6,092 nucleotides of DNA, taken from contig JAABTR010000521.1 in assembly GCA_011389755.1 (NCBI GenBank), forward strand, positions 1 through 6,092. Reading direction: 5' to 3'. The notes below the pieces were generated by a model. That model was not told the origin of the DNA. It saw nothing but the letters and a program-made list of their open reading frames with translations, and searched no databases. Position numbers and translations under genes: made by a program. Position 1 is the stretch's first letter. Each line of letters begins with the position of its first letter. Shown in pieces: positions 1 to 6,092 of this stretch. The DNA is from Deltaproteobacteria bacterium. GTDB taxonomy: Bacteria; Myxococcota_A; Polyangia; JAAYKL01.

Positions 1-2796
1 GTCGTCCGCGTGGCCGTGGTGGGCGCTCCCGGCTCTGCCGACGTCGCATCCGTCATCCGGCACCTCTCGGCGACCGGAGATTACGCCGCGGCCTTGGCCG
101 AGCCCGACGAGCTTCTACAGCAAAAAGAGCCTCCGGACGTCGTCGTCGCCGTGGCGTGCGGTGGGCATTTAACGCCTCAAAAACTGACCGAGCTGGCGAG
201 CCGGGACGTGCCGCTCTTGCTCCTCGAGAGCGGCGGCTTTACCTGCTCCCGCGCTGTGGGTCTCGTCTGGACGGCCCTTGCCGAGAGCCGCAACGCAAAC
301 GTCACCCGGGGGCCACGGGGAAAAAACCGCATGGTGCGCCTGCTCGGCGATTTTCCTCGCATCTCCGGCTGGCCGGTGCGCCTGTGGTCCGTGTCCGAGT
401 GGCAGCTCACCCCCTACGCCGCGCCCCGGTGGTACACCACTGACGGGCCGGCGGATGTCCTCGCCATATCCGCGTCCCGGCGGCCGATCACCGCCTTGGG
501 CGCCGATGATGTACACGCGTGGGGGCCATTGGGCTGGAGGCTCTTCGACCTCCTCCTCGACGAATTGGCGCCGGTGGGACCCCAGCACGCCGGTCTGCAC
601 GATCTGGGACGCGCGCTCGAGCGCAGCGAGCTCGAAGAGACCATCTCGTTGCTCGATTCGTCCGTGGAGAGGGAGGAGGTCATCGCGCTGGTCTTCGAGG
701 CGGTGCTGCGCTGGAACCTCTACGAGTTGGTCCCGTGGCTCGAGAGGCAGCTGGCAGACCGGGGTTTTGCCGGGACCCTGTCTTTGCCGCTGGAATCGAT
801 CGGGACCACCTTGGCTCCCCGCTTCGAAGACGACGTGGTCACCGAAGGATCCTTAAGCCCAAAGCCGCCCGAGGAGCGCTGGATGATAGGCGCCCACTTA
901 GGCGGATCGGTTCCGGACTTCGCCCGGTGGATAACCGGCGCGGATCTCGGGATAGGGGCGAAGCTTCTGGGCGAGACCTATCTCTACCTGGGAGACACCG
1001 TCCCGGGCCGCAGCCACTTGCCCGTCGAGACCTCTTTTTTCGACAGACTCCAGCCGTGGAGCGCCGCCGCCGTCACCCAGCGCGGTGAGCTTTCGGGCTG
1101 CGAAGCGACGCACGGGGTCTCGCCGGAGTGCAACGACGGGATCCTCGTCCTCGACGACGGCCCCACCGACCCGTGGCAGCGCAACCGGTTTGTCGTGCTC
1201 GAAGACCGCGATCCACGGCTGTTCCGCCCGCTGGCGCTCGAGGGGATCCACTCGAACCAGTCCGTCGGTCTGTGGAGCCCGGCGGCGAACGACTACAGCA
1301 TGCCGTTCAGCGTGCCCACCGGCGCCGTCACCATCCCCGCCGGCCAGACCGATCTGGGGGTCGAAGGGCCCGTCATCGCGCTGTGGTACACGACCCACTG
1401 CGCGAACGAGCGGACCGCCGCCGCCTGGCTCGGCTGCTCCGTCGACGGGGTCCGCTTTCGACCGTGCCGCGCCCCCGACACCGCCGCAAAGCGTCAGCCC
1501 GGGCAGCTGGAGCGGATTCCCTACCACCCCTTGAGCTTCGGGGACTTCGGCAAGGAGGTCTACCGCTTCTTGTTCGAACAGATAGAGCCTCCCGAGCTCT
1601 CCCTGAGGACCCCCCCGGTCTTCCCCTTCTCCCGTGACAAGTTCTTGAAGGTCGCTCCTGTGTGGCTGGATCGCGAGCTGCTGAGCCGCCTCGAGAGCCC
1701 GCCGCCGTCGCGAAGCGGCCGGGGGCTGCTCCTCTTCGGGACGGGCCTGCCGCACCGCTGCAGCGCCGTGCACATGGCCTTTATCGACGCCGCTGATTTC
1801 GGGACCGGGGATGAGATCCTCTACTATCGTGAGGGCGAAGACGGGCGCGCGGTCTGGACCACGTCCGAACGGGACGCCTCGCCCCTCGGGGTACCGCCGC
1901 GTTGCCTGAAGACCCGCGACGAGTTCGACCGCCACTACATCGCGGACACCTGGGACGACGTCCAGACCGTTGGGTTCTCCGTCTACTATTCGCTCGCCCG
2001 AGCGACCCTCGACGACATGATCGCCGCGTGCGCCCCGGGCTGCCCTCCCGGGCGCATCGACCTGCGCTCTTTGGGGCTCACCAACGGCGCCGAGGATCGC
2101 CGGCGCGCCGCGGCGACCATCGCCACCTTCGCCCTCATCGCCGGCAATGAAGAGTTCTCATTCGGCTACCCCCGGCGCGCCGCCTTCGGCGAGATCGCCG
2201 TCGCGCTCGACCGCGAGTCGGGCACCATCGTCATGATGTCCAACCACCACCGGGATCGGGACGAAGACCTCGAGCCCTTTTTCCGAGACATCGGCGCTGA
2301 GCGGGGCCGCCCCCACGTCGATGTCACCACCGCCGCGGCCGCCCGGATCGCCGAGGCGTTTCCCGCCGAGGCGCCCTTCGAACCCACCGAAGAGAATGTC
2401 GCCTTTTGGACACGGGCCGCCAAAGCCATCGACGCGGCTCGGCTGGGCCCAGACGGCTGGATCGACCTCGACTTGGAGCGACTCGAGGACGCCGCCCTCA
2501 GTCACTACGACTGGAACTCATCTGAAATCTGGTGGTACGCCGCGCCCCTCGAGAACCCCGAACAGCTCACCGAGCAAACGAGCCCCAGCGGCCACTCGAC
2601 CCACCTGGGCTACGGCGCCTACTTTCTCCCCGGCCAGACGCGGATCACGGCCCATGGGGAAAGTCACCGCTTGAGGTTCGGTCACCTCATCTCCAAGTGG
2701 AACGGCCCGGCGCTGCCCGGAGTCTACGGCGTTTACTCCACGCACAGCGAAATACCCTGCGAGCGGCTTCCTTGGAACAGTGACGCGTGCCGATAA
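1..2796 (+). CDS. Large DUF4185-like beta-propeller protein with Rossmann-like N-terminus, 5' partial
   Basis: The frame is open from base 1 (codons for V, V, R before the GTG at 10), so the gene probably begins outside the window. At least 931 residues are present, ending at TAA 2794-2796. Residue numbers count the GTG at 10 as 1. Residues 1-75 alternate beta strands and helices (VAVVGAPGSAD; DVVVAVACGGH; VPLLLLESGGF), like a Rossmann or ThuA/amidotransferase-type fold, with no recognised catalytic set. Residues 195-290 look helical. From about 305 to 912 the segments recall DUF4185, a family predicted to form a glycosidase-like propeller: YLYLGDT (324-330), NDGILVL (375-381), PTGAVTIP (436-443), WLGCSVDGVRF (473-483), LLLFGTGLPHRCSAVHMAF (573-591), FGEIAVALDRESGTIVMMSN (726-745), YGAYFLPG (868-875) and HLISKWN (892-898). 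Sugar or polysaccharide binding or cleavage is only an inference from the fold. The region is longer than a usual DUF4185 domain, so it carries insertions. No signal peptide can be judged because the true start is missing. It is convergent with the DksA-BON gene. Confidence 0.8.
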   Translation, partial: VVRVAVVGAPGSADVASVIRHLSATGDYAAALAEPDELLQQKEPPDVVVAVACGGHLTPQKLTELASRDVPLLLLESGGFTCSRAVGLVWTALAESRNANVTRGPRGKNRMVRLLGDFPRISGWPVRLWSVSEWQLTPYAAPRWYTTDGPADVLAISASRRPITALGADDVHAWGPLGWRLFDLLLDELAPVGPQHAGLHDLGRALERSELEETISLLDSSVEREEVIALVFEAVLRWNLYELVPWLERQLADRGFAGTLSLPLESIGTTLAPRFEDDVVTEGSLSPKPPEERWMIGAHLGGSVPDFARWITGADLGIGAKLLGETYLYLGDTVPGRSHLPVETSFFDRLQPWSAAAVTQRGELSGCEATHGVSPECNDGILVLDDGPTDPWQRNRFVVLEDRDPRLFRPLALEGIHSNQSVGLWSPAANDYSMPFSVPTGAVTIPAGQTDLGVEGPVIALWYTTHCANERTAAAWLGCSVDGVRFRPCRAPDTAAKRQPGQLERIPYHPLSFGDFGKEVYRFLFEQIEPPELSLRTPPVFPFSRDKFLKVAPVWLDRELLSRLESPPPSRSGRGLLLFGTGLPHRCSAVHMAFIDAADFGTGDEILYYREGEDGRAVWTTSERDASPLGVPPRCLKTRDEFDRHYIADTWDDVQTVGFSVYYSLARATLDDMIAACAPGCPPGRIDLRSLGLTNGAEDRRRAAATIATFALIAGNEEFSFGYPRRAAFGEIAVALDRESGTIVMMSNHHRDRDEDLEPFFRDIGAERGRPHVDVTTAAAARIAEAFPAEAPFEPTEENVAFWTRAAKAIDAARLGPDGWIDLDLERLEDAALSHYDWNSSEIWWYAAPLENPEQLTEQTSPSGHSTHLGYGAYFLPGQTRITAHGESHRLRFGHLISKWNGPALPGVYGVYSTHSEIPCERLPWNSDACR

Positions 2797-2805
2797 TCAC
2801 GATCC

Positions 2806-3609
2806 CTAGCGCGGGGGTTTGACGGGTTTCGGGATGGGGCGGCCGGGCGGCTCTTCCCGGTCCTCGGGATCGACCTTCTCGGATTCGACGACATGGCCTA
2901 AAGGATCGCCCCGGCTGTAGACCACCGATCTGACACCGGGCCGCGCCTCGCGTCGGCCGCTGGTTCGGTCCCTTCGTTCCCAGGCCACCCGATCCACGGT
3001 GGTGTGATCCACCACGGCGCGCACCCCCATGATGTCGGTGAGGAGCTTTTGAGCTATCTCCTTTTCATCCTCGCTGGGCAAGACCCCGTCGAGGTAGACG
3101 ACTCCGCCCGAGACGCGGACCCAGAGCTCTTGACCATCGATGCGCTCATCCTGCCGCAGCCGGTCCGCCACCTCGGAGGCCACTGTTTCGTCGGGCAAAC
3201 CCTCGTAATCGCTCTCGAACCCAAGAGACTCGAAGATACGCGAGGGGGCCGGGGGCGGTTCCTCTTCCCGGGACTCGAGCCTCTCGGCGCAGTGGATGCA
3301 AGCCCGCGCCTCGGGGACGGCGTCGAGACGGGGAACCCCGATGGACTCGCCGCAGATCTCGCAGACACCATACGCGCCCACGGATATCTTCGCGAGGGCG
3401 AGGTCGATGAGCTCCAGGTGGCCCATGTCTCTTTCGTCGAGCCGGTTCAGGGTGCTCTCCATCCGCAGGTTCTGAGCGGACTCTTCAACCTCTGTCTGAG
3501 GCTCCTCGAGCTGTGCCGATTCCTCGTTGACCCTGCCTAGGTTGTCGAGCACGGCGCGCCGCGTCTCTAGCAGCTTGTTTCTCAATCGACGTATGTGGGT
3601 ATCCTTCAT
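2806..3609 (-). CDS. TraR/DksA-type C4 zinc-finger protein fused to a BON domain
   Basis: This encodes 267 residues, starting at the ATG at 3609-3607. The frame stays open for 21 more codons upstream, but that longer start lacks a ribosome binding site, while this ATG has AGGAGGT five bases ahead. Residues 1-75 are charged and helical (KDTHIRRLRNKLLETRRAVL onward), like the antiparallel coiled coil of DksA-family proteins. The zinc finger follows: C83-E-I-C86, 17 residues, C104-I-H-C107, with the family pattern around it (GAYGVCEICGESI, RLDAVPEARACIHC). Residues 140-205 resemble a BON domain, with WVRVSGGVVYLDGVLPSEDE and a closing GVRAVVDHTTV. The C-terminus is charged and Pro/Arg-rich. DksA proteins act at the RNA polymerase secondary channel with ppGpp. 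The DksA tip motif DxxDA is not seen in the coiled coil, so true DksA activity is doubtful. BON domains are usually periplasmic or envelope modules, yet no signal peptide or membrane segment is visible, so the protein is probably cytoplasmic. Confidence 0.92.
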   Translation of the reverse strand: MKDTHIRRLRNKLLETRRAVLDNLGRVNEESAQLEEPQTEVEESAQNLRMESTLNRLDERDMGHLELIDLALAKISVGAYGVCEICGESIGVPRLDAVPEARACIHCAERLESREEEPPPAPSRIFESLGFESDYEGLPDETVASEVADRLRQDERIDGQELWVRVSGGVVYLDGVLPSEDEKEIAQKLLTDIMGVRAVVDHTTVDRVAWERRDRTSGRREARPGVRSVVYSRGDPLGHVVESEKVDPEDREEPPGRPIPKPVKPPR

Positions 3610-3614
3610 TTCCG

Positions 3615-3621
3615 ACCTCCT
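3615..3621 (-). promoter_or_regulatory. Shine-Dalgarno site of the DksA-BON gene
   Basis: On the minus strand AGGAGGT is followed by CGGAA and then the ATG at 3609-3607. This near-perfect anti-16S match at 5-base spacing decides the start in favour of the 267-residue protein over the 288-residue open frame. Confidence 0.85.
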
Positions 3622-3722
3622 ACAGCCAGTCGGTGATTTCTTTATGCGCAACCACGATTTGTAGGAAAGCAATTACCGATCCAGGCCGAGGGCCCCTCCA
3701 TCGGGATGGGCGCAGGCCTGAA

Positions 3723-3740
3723 GCCCTTGGGCCCAAGGGC
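3723..3740. repeat. Perfect 18-bp palindrome, possible operator or RNA hairpin
   Basis: The sequence GCCCTTGGGCCCAAGGGC equals its own reverse complement. It lies 114 bp upstream of the DksA-BON start codon and 144 bp beyond the metG stop. Perfect dyads of this size can be binding sites for dimeric regulators. As RNA it would form a short stem with a tight loop. It has no T tract on either side, so an ordinary intrinsic terminator is unlikely. Confidence 0.7.
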
Positions 3741-3846
3741 CGCGCGGGGCCGAACCGATCACTTCGGCGTGTCCTGCCGCTGAAGATCGCGTCTGGTAAA
3801 GCGGGATAACGAAAGAGGTCGTCACACGAAATGAGGCTCGCACCGG

Positions 3847-3861
3847 AAGGGGACGCCCCTT
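3847..3861 (-). terminator. Weak hairpin after metG, doubtful terminator
   Basis: Read on the minus strand, AAGGGG, loop CGT and CCCCTT begin about 22 bases past the metG stop codon. The stem is 6 bp with a 3-base loop. No U tract follows on the metG strand; there is a short T run only on the plus-strand side. The position suits the end of a metG transcript, but the missing U tract makes it a weak candidate and leaves read-through into the DksA-BON gene open. Confidence 0.25.
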
Positions 3862-3883
3862 TTGAAGCGCCCCCCTACTAGCT

Positions 3884-5863
3884 CTAGCTCACCTTGTCGC
3901 CGGGGCGCAGATCTCCTTTGAATGTGGCCGTGCAGAGGCGGTCGGTGCCGCCGCCTCCGGCGAGCACCATCCCCTCGGAAAAGCCGAACTTCATCTTGCG
4001 GGGCTTTAGGTTGGCGACGACGATCACGTGGCGGCCTTCGAGCACGGCCGGTTCCGGATAGGCGCTGCGGATCCCCGCGAACACCTGCCGGGGTCGCTCC
4101 TCGCCGATGTCGACCATGAGGCGCAGGAGCTTGTCCGCGCCCTCCACGAGGGAGGCCTCTCGCACCACGCCCACCCGCAGATCCAGCTTTGCGAAGTCTT
4201 CGATGGCGATCTCCTCGCCGATGGGCTCGAAGTCGCCGCGAACCGGGGCCGCGCCCGCCGCCTCGGCGGTGGCTCGCGCCGCCTCGGCCTCGGCCTCGGC
4301 GCTGACCTGCTCGAGCTTCTTCTCGTCGATGCGGGGGAACATCCGCGGGACGTCCCCGAGAATGTGACCGGCGGTTAGCCCGCCCCAGGCCGTGAGCTGA
4401 TCCCAGGGTACGCTCCCGTCGGTGGGGCGCTCGTCCCCGAGGTAGTCGAGGATGGTCCGCGTGGTGCGCGGCATGATGGGGTGAAGCAGAATCGAGGCGA
4501 TACGAACGACCTCGAGCCCGGTGTACAGCACCCGGTCGAGCTCCTCGGCGCGGTCTGGATCTTTCGCCAGTTTCCAAGGGGCCGTGGTGTTGATGTAGTT
4601 GTCCGTGGCTCCTAAAAGCCCTCTAATCTCCTCCACCGCCAGGTGGAAATCGCGCTGCTCGAAGTGCTCCGGGTACCTCTGGGCCACCGTGGCGGCTTTG
4701 TCGATGAGCGCCTCCTCGGCGCCTGTGACCTCTGGGACGGGCCGAATCGCTCCGCCGCGGTTCTTCTTGCAGATGGAAGAGACCCGAGACAAAAGGTTAC
4801 CGAGCCCGTTGGCCAAATCCGAGTTGTAGCGCTCCACGAACAGCTCGTAGGTGAAGCTCGAGTCCCGGCCGAACTTCATCTCTCTGAAAAAGAAGTACCT
4901 GAGGTTCTCGATGCCGAAGTGGCGATCGAAGCTCCCCGGGCGCACCACATTGCCCAGGCTCTTCGACATCTTCGAGTCGCCGGCGAGCCAGTAACCGTGG
5001 ACGTCGAGCTGCTTGAACAGCGGGATGTCCGCGGCCAGGAGCATGGTGGGCCAGTAGATGGCGTGGGTCTTGAGGATGTCCTTTGCGATGACGTGATTGC
5101 ACGCGGGCCACAGCGCGTCGAACAGATCCTCGCCCTTGGCGGTCTCTTTCACCGCCGAGACGTAGTTGAGCAGCGCGTCGAACCAGACATAGGTCACGAA
5201 GGCGTCGTCGAAGGGCAGCTCGATGCCCCACTCGAGCCGGCTCTTGGGCCGAGAGATACAAAGCGGCTCCAAGGGCTGCTTCAGAAAGGACAGCACCTCG
5301 TTGCGAAAGCGCTCGGGCCGGATCCAGCCCGGGTTGGCCTCGATGTGCTCGATGAGGCGGCCTTTGTACTTCTCCATGTTGAAAAAGTAGTTGGCCTCTT
5401 TGACCTCCTTGGGTTCCACCTCGTGGTCCGGGCACTTGCCGTCCTTGAGCTCGGTGGCGGTGAGGTAGCGCTCGCACCCGACGCAGTACAGACCGGCGTA
5501 CTCGTCGAAATAGATATCGCCTTTGTCTTTGACCCGCTGCAGCACCTCTTGCACCAGCGCCTTGTGGCGCGGCTCGGTGGTTCGGACAAAGTCGTCGTAC
5601 GCGATGCCGATATCCTGCCAGGTGCTGGCGAAGAGGTCGGAGACCCGGTCCACGTACTCTTGAGGCTCGATCCCGCGCTTTTGAGCCGCCTGCACGATCT
5701 TCTCGCCGTGCTCGTCGGTGCCGGTCTGAAAATACGCCCGATCCCCCATCATCTTGTGATAACGGGTCAAGACATCGACCAAAATCGTGGTGTAGGAGTG
5801 GCCGATGTGGGGCTCTGCGTTGACGTAGTAAATCGGCGTGGTCAGATAGACGGTGCGACCCAT
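3884..5863 (-). CDS. metG: Methionyl-tRNA synthetase
   Basis: This cytoplasmic enzyme joins methionine to initiator and elongator tRNA-Met using ATP. The 659-residue protein is complete, within the usual length for MetRS carrying a C-terminal extension. Class I signatures are intact: HIGH at 19-22 and KMSKS at 298-302. The connective insert has one zinc knuckle, C127, C130, C144 and H147, in the arrangement I recall from Thermus thermophilus MetRS rather than the two-knuckle E. coli form. Anticodon-recognition residues appear to be N356, R360 (NLLSR) and W430 (APWKLAK), matching E. coli N391, R395 and W461. An Ala/Glu-rich linker (517-540) leads to a Trbp111-like tRNA-binding OB fold from about 553 to the end (DLRVGVV at 561-567), typical of dimeric MetRS. 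The ATG at 5863-5861 has GGAGGT seven bases upstream. A tRNA(CAT) gene lies 77 bp upstream on the same strand with a terminator between. The long plus-strand open frame opposite this gene is a GC-rich shadow. Confidence 0.98.
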   Translation of the reverse strand: MGRTVYLTTPIYYVNAEPHIGHSYTTILVDVLTRYHKMMGDRAYFQTGTDEHGEKIVQAAQKRGIEPQEYVDRVSDLFASTWQDIGIAYDDFVRTTEPRHKALVQEVLQRVKDKGDIYFDEYAGLYCVGCERYLTATELKDGKCPDHEVEPKEVKEANYFFNMEKYKGRLIEHIEANPGWIRPERFRNEVLSFLKQPLEPLCISRPKSRLEWGIELPFDDAFVTYVWFDALLNYVSAVKETAKGEDLFDALWPACNHVIAKDILKTHAIYWPTMLLAADIPLFKQLDVHGYWLAGDSKMSKSLGNVVRPGSFDRHFGIENLRYFFFREMKFGRDSSFTYELFVERYNSDLANGLGNLLSRVSSICKKNRGGAIRPVPEVTGAEEALIDKAATVAQRYPEHFEQRDFHLAVEEIRGLLGATDNYINTTAPWKLAKDPDRAEELDRVLYTGLEVVRIASILLHPIMPRTTRTILDYLGDERPTDGSVPWDQLTAWGGLTAGHILGDVPRMFPRIDEKKLEQVSAEAEAEAARATAEAAGAAPVRGDFEPIGEEIAIEDFAKLDLRVGVVREASLVEGADKLLRLMVDIGEERPRQVFAGIRSAYPEPAVLEGRHVIVVANLKPRKMKFGFSEGMVLAGGGGTDRLCTATFKGDLRPGDKVS

Positions 5864-5870
5864 GGACGAT

Positions 5871-5876
5871 ACCTCC
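5871..5876 (-). promoter_or_regulatory. Shine-Dalgarno site of metG
   Basis: GGAGGT on the minus strand sits 7 bases before the metG ATG. It supports that start and lies only 7 bases from the foot of the terminator hairpin upstream, so folding of the hairpin could in principle affect ribosome access. Confidence 0.85.
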
Positions 5877-5883
5877 GAATACG

Positions 5884-5914
5884 AAAAAGGCGGCCAGAAA
5901 TGCCGCCTTTTTTT
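5884..5914 (-). terminator. Intrinsic terminator between tRNA(CAT) and metG, bidirectional
   Basis: The core stem pairs GGCGGC with GCCGCC around a 7-base loop. It is flanked by A and T runs that extend it to 11 bp (AAAAAGGCGGC against its complement). In the tRNA-to-metG direction the stem ends in five Ts; on the plus strand it ends in seven Ts. It is a textbook intrinsic terminator. The obvious job is to end the tRNA transcript, 26 bases after the tRNA. It also stands at the very start of the metG leader, so any transcript from further upstream must read through it. Confidence 0.85.
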
Positions 5915-5940
5915 CGGGTGTGTTGCAAACTTCGTGCGGG

Positions 5941-6014
5941 TGGCGGGGGGGAGACTTGAACTCCCGACCTGAGGGTTATGAATCCTCCGCTCTAACCACC
6001 TGAGCTACCCTGCC
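5941..6014 (-). tRNA. tRNA with anticodon CAT, probably elongator tRNA-Met
   Basis: Read on the minus strand, the 74 bases fold as a tRNA: acceptor GGCAGGG against CCCCGCC, D stem GCTC/GAGC, anticodon arm GAGGA-TTCATAA-CCCTC, variable loop AGGTC, T arm GGGAG-TTCAAGT-CTCCC and discriminator A. The anticodon is CAT (plus-strand ATG near 5979). CCA is not encoded; the genome continues with CCC. The first pair is G-C, not the unpaired C-A of bacterial initiator tRNA, so this is an elongator. A lysidine-modified tRNA-Ile2 also has a CAT anticodon and cannot be fully excluded, but the neighbouring metG and the acceptor sequence favour Met. Two pairs are imperfect, A4-C69 and A31-C39. Confidence 0.93.
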
Positions 6015-6021
6015 ACGTCGG

Positions 6022-6037
6022 GCTCGCAGTAACGAGC
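6022..6037 (-). other. Small stem-loop in the tRNA 5' leader
   Basis: On the minus strand GCTCG, loop TTACTG and CGAGC form a 5-bp hairpin ending 7 bases before the first base of the mature tRNA. It would lie in the part removed by RNase P. A chance origin is possible at this GC content. Confidence 0.4.
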
Positions 6038-6046
6038 GAAGCTTTC

Positions 6047-6073
6047 CTTAAAGGAAATCGGCTCCGAGGTCAA
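6047..6073 (-). promoter_or_regulatory. Candidate sigma-70-like promoter for the tRNA
   Basis: On the minus strand TTGACC (6073-6068) matches five of six -35 positions. TTTAAG (6052-6047) matches four of six -10 positions. The spacer is 15 bases, shorter than the ideal 17. Transcription would begin about 25 bases before the mature tRNA, a sensible distance. Both boxes overlap small dyads, at 6067-6078 and 6043-6057. Confidence 0.4.
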
Positions 6074-6092
6074 GACCTAATCAGGGCGAGAC

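Larger units (their letters stand above)
3610..3883. other. Intergenic region between metG and the DksA-BON gene
   Basis: This 274-bp stretch is the longest non-coding piece in the window. I find no credible small gene and no tRNA. It holds a weak hairpin just after metG (3847-3861), a perfect 18-bp palindrome (3723-3740), an 8-bp palindrome CAGGCCTG (3713-3720) and overlapping dyads at 3676-3709. On the minus strand TACAAA, about 45 bases upstream of the DksA-BON start, resembles a -10 box, but no convincing -35 box sits at the right distance. A promoter for that gene is plausible here but not demonstrated. Confidence 0.6.

Noticed and set aside
898..1935. Minus-strand open frame of 345 codons inside the propeller gene
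   Set aside because: Its Gly, Ala, Arg and Val-rich composition is typical of a shadow frame, and no recognisable domain is present; the plus-strand frame carries the family-like motifs.
3004..3540. Plus-strand open frame of 178 codons opposite the DksA-BON gene
   Set aside because: It is antisense to a gene with an intact zinc finger and a strong ribosome binding site, and it has no recognisable motif of its own.
3610..3672. Twenty-one-residue N-terminal extension of the DksA-BON protein
   Set aside because: The upstream ATG at 3672 lacks a Shine-Dalgarno site, whereas the internal ATG has AGGAGGT at ideal spacing and the extension does not resemble the family.
3822..4577. Minus-strand 251-codon frame overlapping the end of metG
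   Set aside because: It is an out-of-frame Arg/Gly/His-rich translation of metG sequence, with no sign of a gene or a frameshift, since metG is intact to its stop.
5877..5940. T-box riboswitch upstream of metG
   Set aside because: Only 77 bases separate the tRNA from metG, with no specifier stem or T-box sequence visible.
4643..5959. Plus-strand open frame of 438 codons opposite metG
   Set aside because: It mirrors metG codon positions in GC-rich DNA, shows no family motif and runs through the terminator; metG on the other strand has every expected motif.
5941..6014. Initiator tRNA-fMet
   Set aside because: The first acceptor pair is G-C instead of the initiator's mismatched C-A, and the anticodon stem lacks the three consecutive G-C pairs next to the loop.

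Overview
The window is GC-rich and densely coded. It looks like a chromosomal piece from a Gram-negative bacterium or an uncultivated relative; a deltaproteobacterial or myxobacterial type would fit. That placement is an inference from high GC, a TraR/DksA zinc-finger protein fused to a BON domain, and a methionyl-tRNA synthetase of the single-zinc type with a C-terminal tRNA-binding domain. I see no mobile element, CRISPR array, phage gene or toxin-antitoxin pair.

Layout, left to right. (1) Bases 1-2796, plus strand: one very long gene, open at the left edge of the window. It has a Rossmann-like N-terminal part followed by what I read as a DUF4185-like beta-propeller. It is of uncharacterised function and is the least ordinary gene here. 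(2) Bases 2806-3609, minus strand: a TraR/DksA C4 zinc finger joined to a BON domain, convergent with the first gene and only 9 bp from it. (3) Bases 3610-3883: a 274-bp gap, the largest in the window, containing a perfect 18-bp palindrome and other short dyads. (4) Bases 3884-5863, minus strand: metG, complete, with all the expected motifs. (5) Bases 5864-5940: a short spacer with a strong intrinsic terminator hairpin directly upstream of the metG ribosome binding site. (6) Bases 5941-6014, minus strand: a tRNA with anticodon CAT, most likely elongator tRNA-Met, preceded by a weak candidate promoter overlapped by two small dyads.

How the genes relate. The right half is a methionine-decoding block: tRNA(CAT), then terminator, then the enzyme that would charge it, all on the minus strand. 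The DksA-BON gene lies downstream of metG in the same direction, but 274 bp away and with its own strong Shine-Dalgarno sequence. Cotranscription with metG is possible but not shown. The propeller gene runs the other way and has no visible functional link to the rest.

The points most worth a second look are the terminator between tRNA and metG with almost no room for a metG promoter after it, the DksA-BON fusion, the N-terminal extension on the DUF4185-like protein, and two A-C mismatches in the tRNA. No wholly new multi-gene system is evident.
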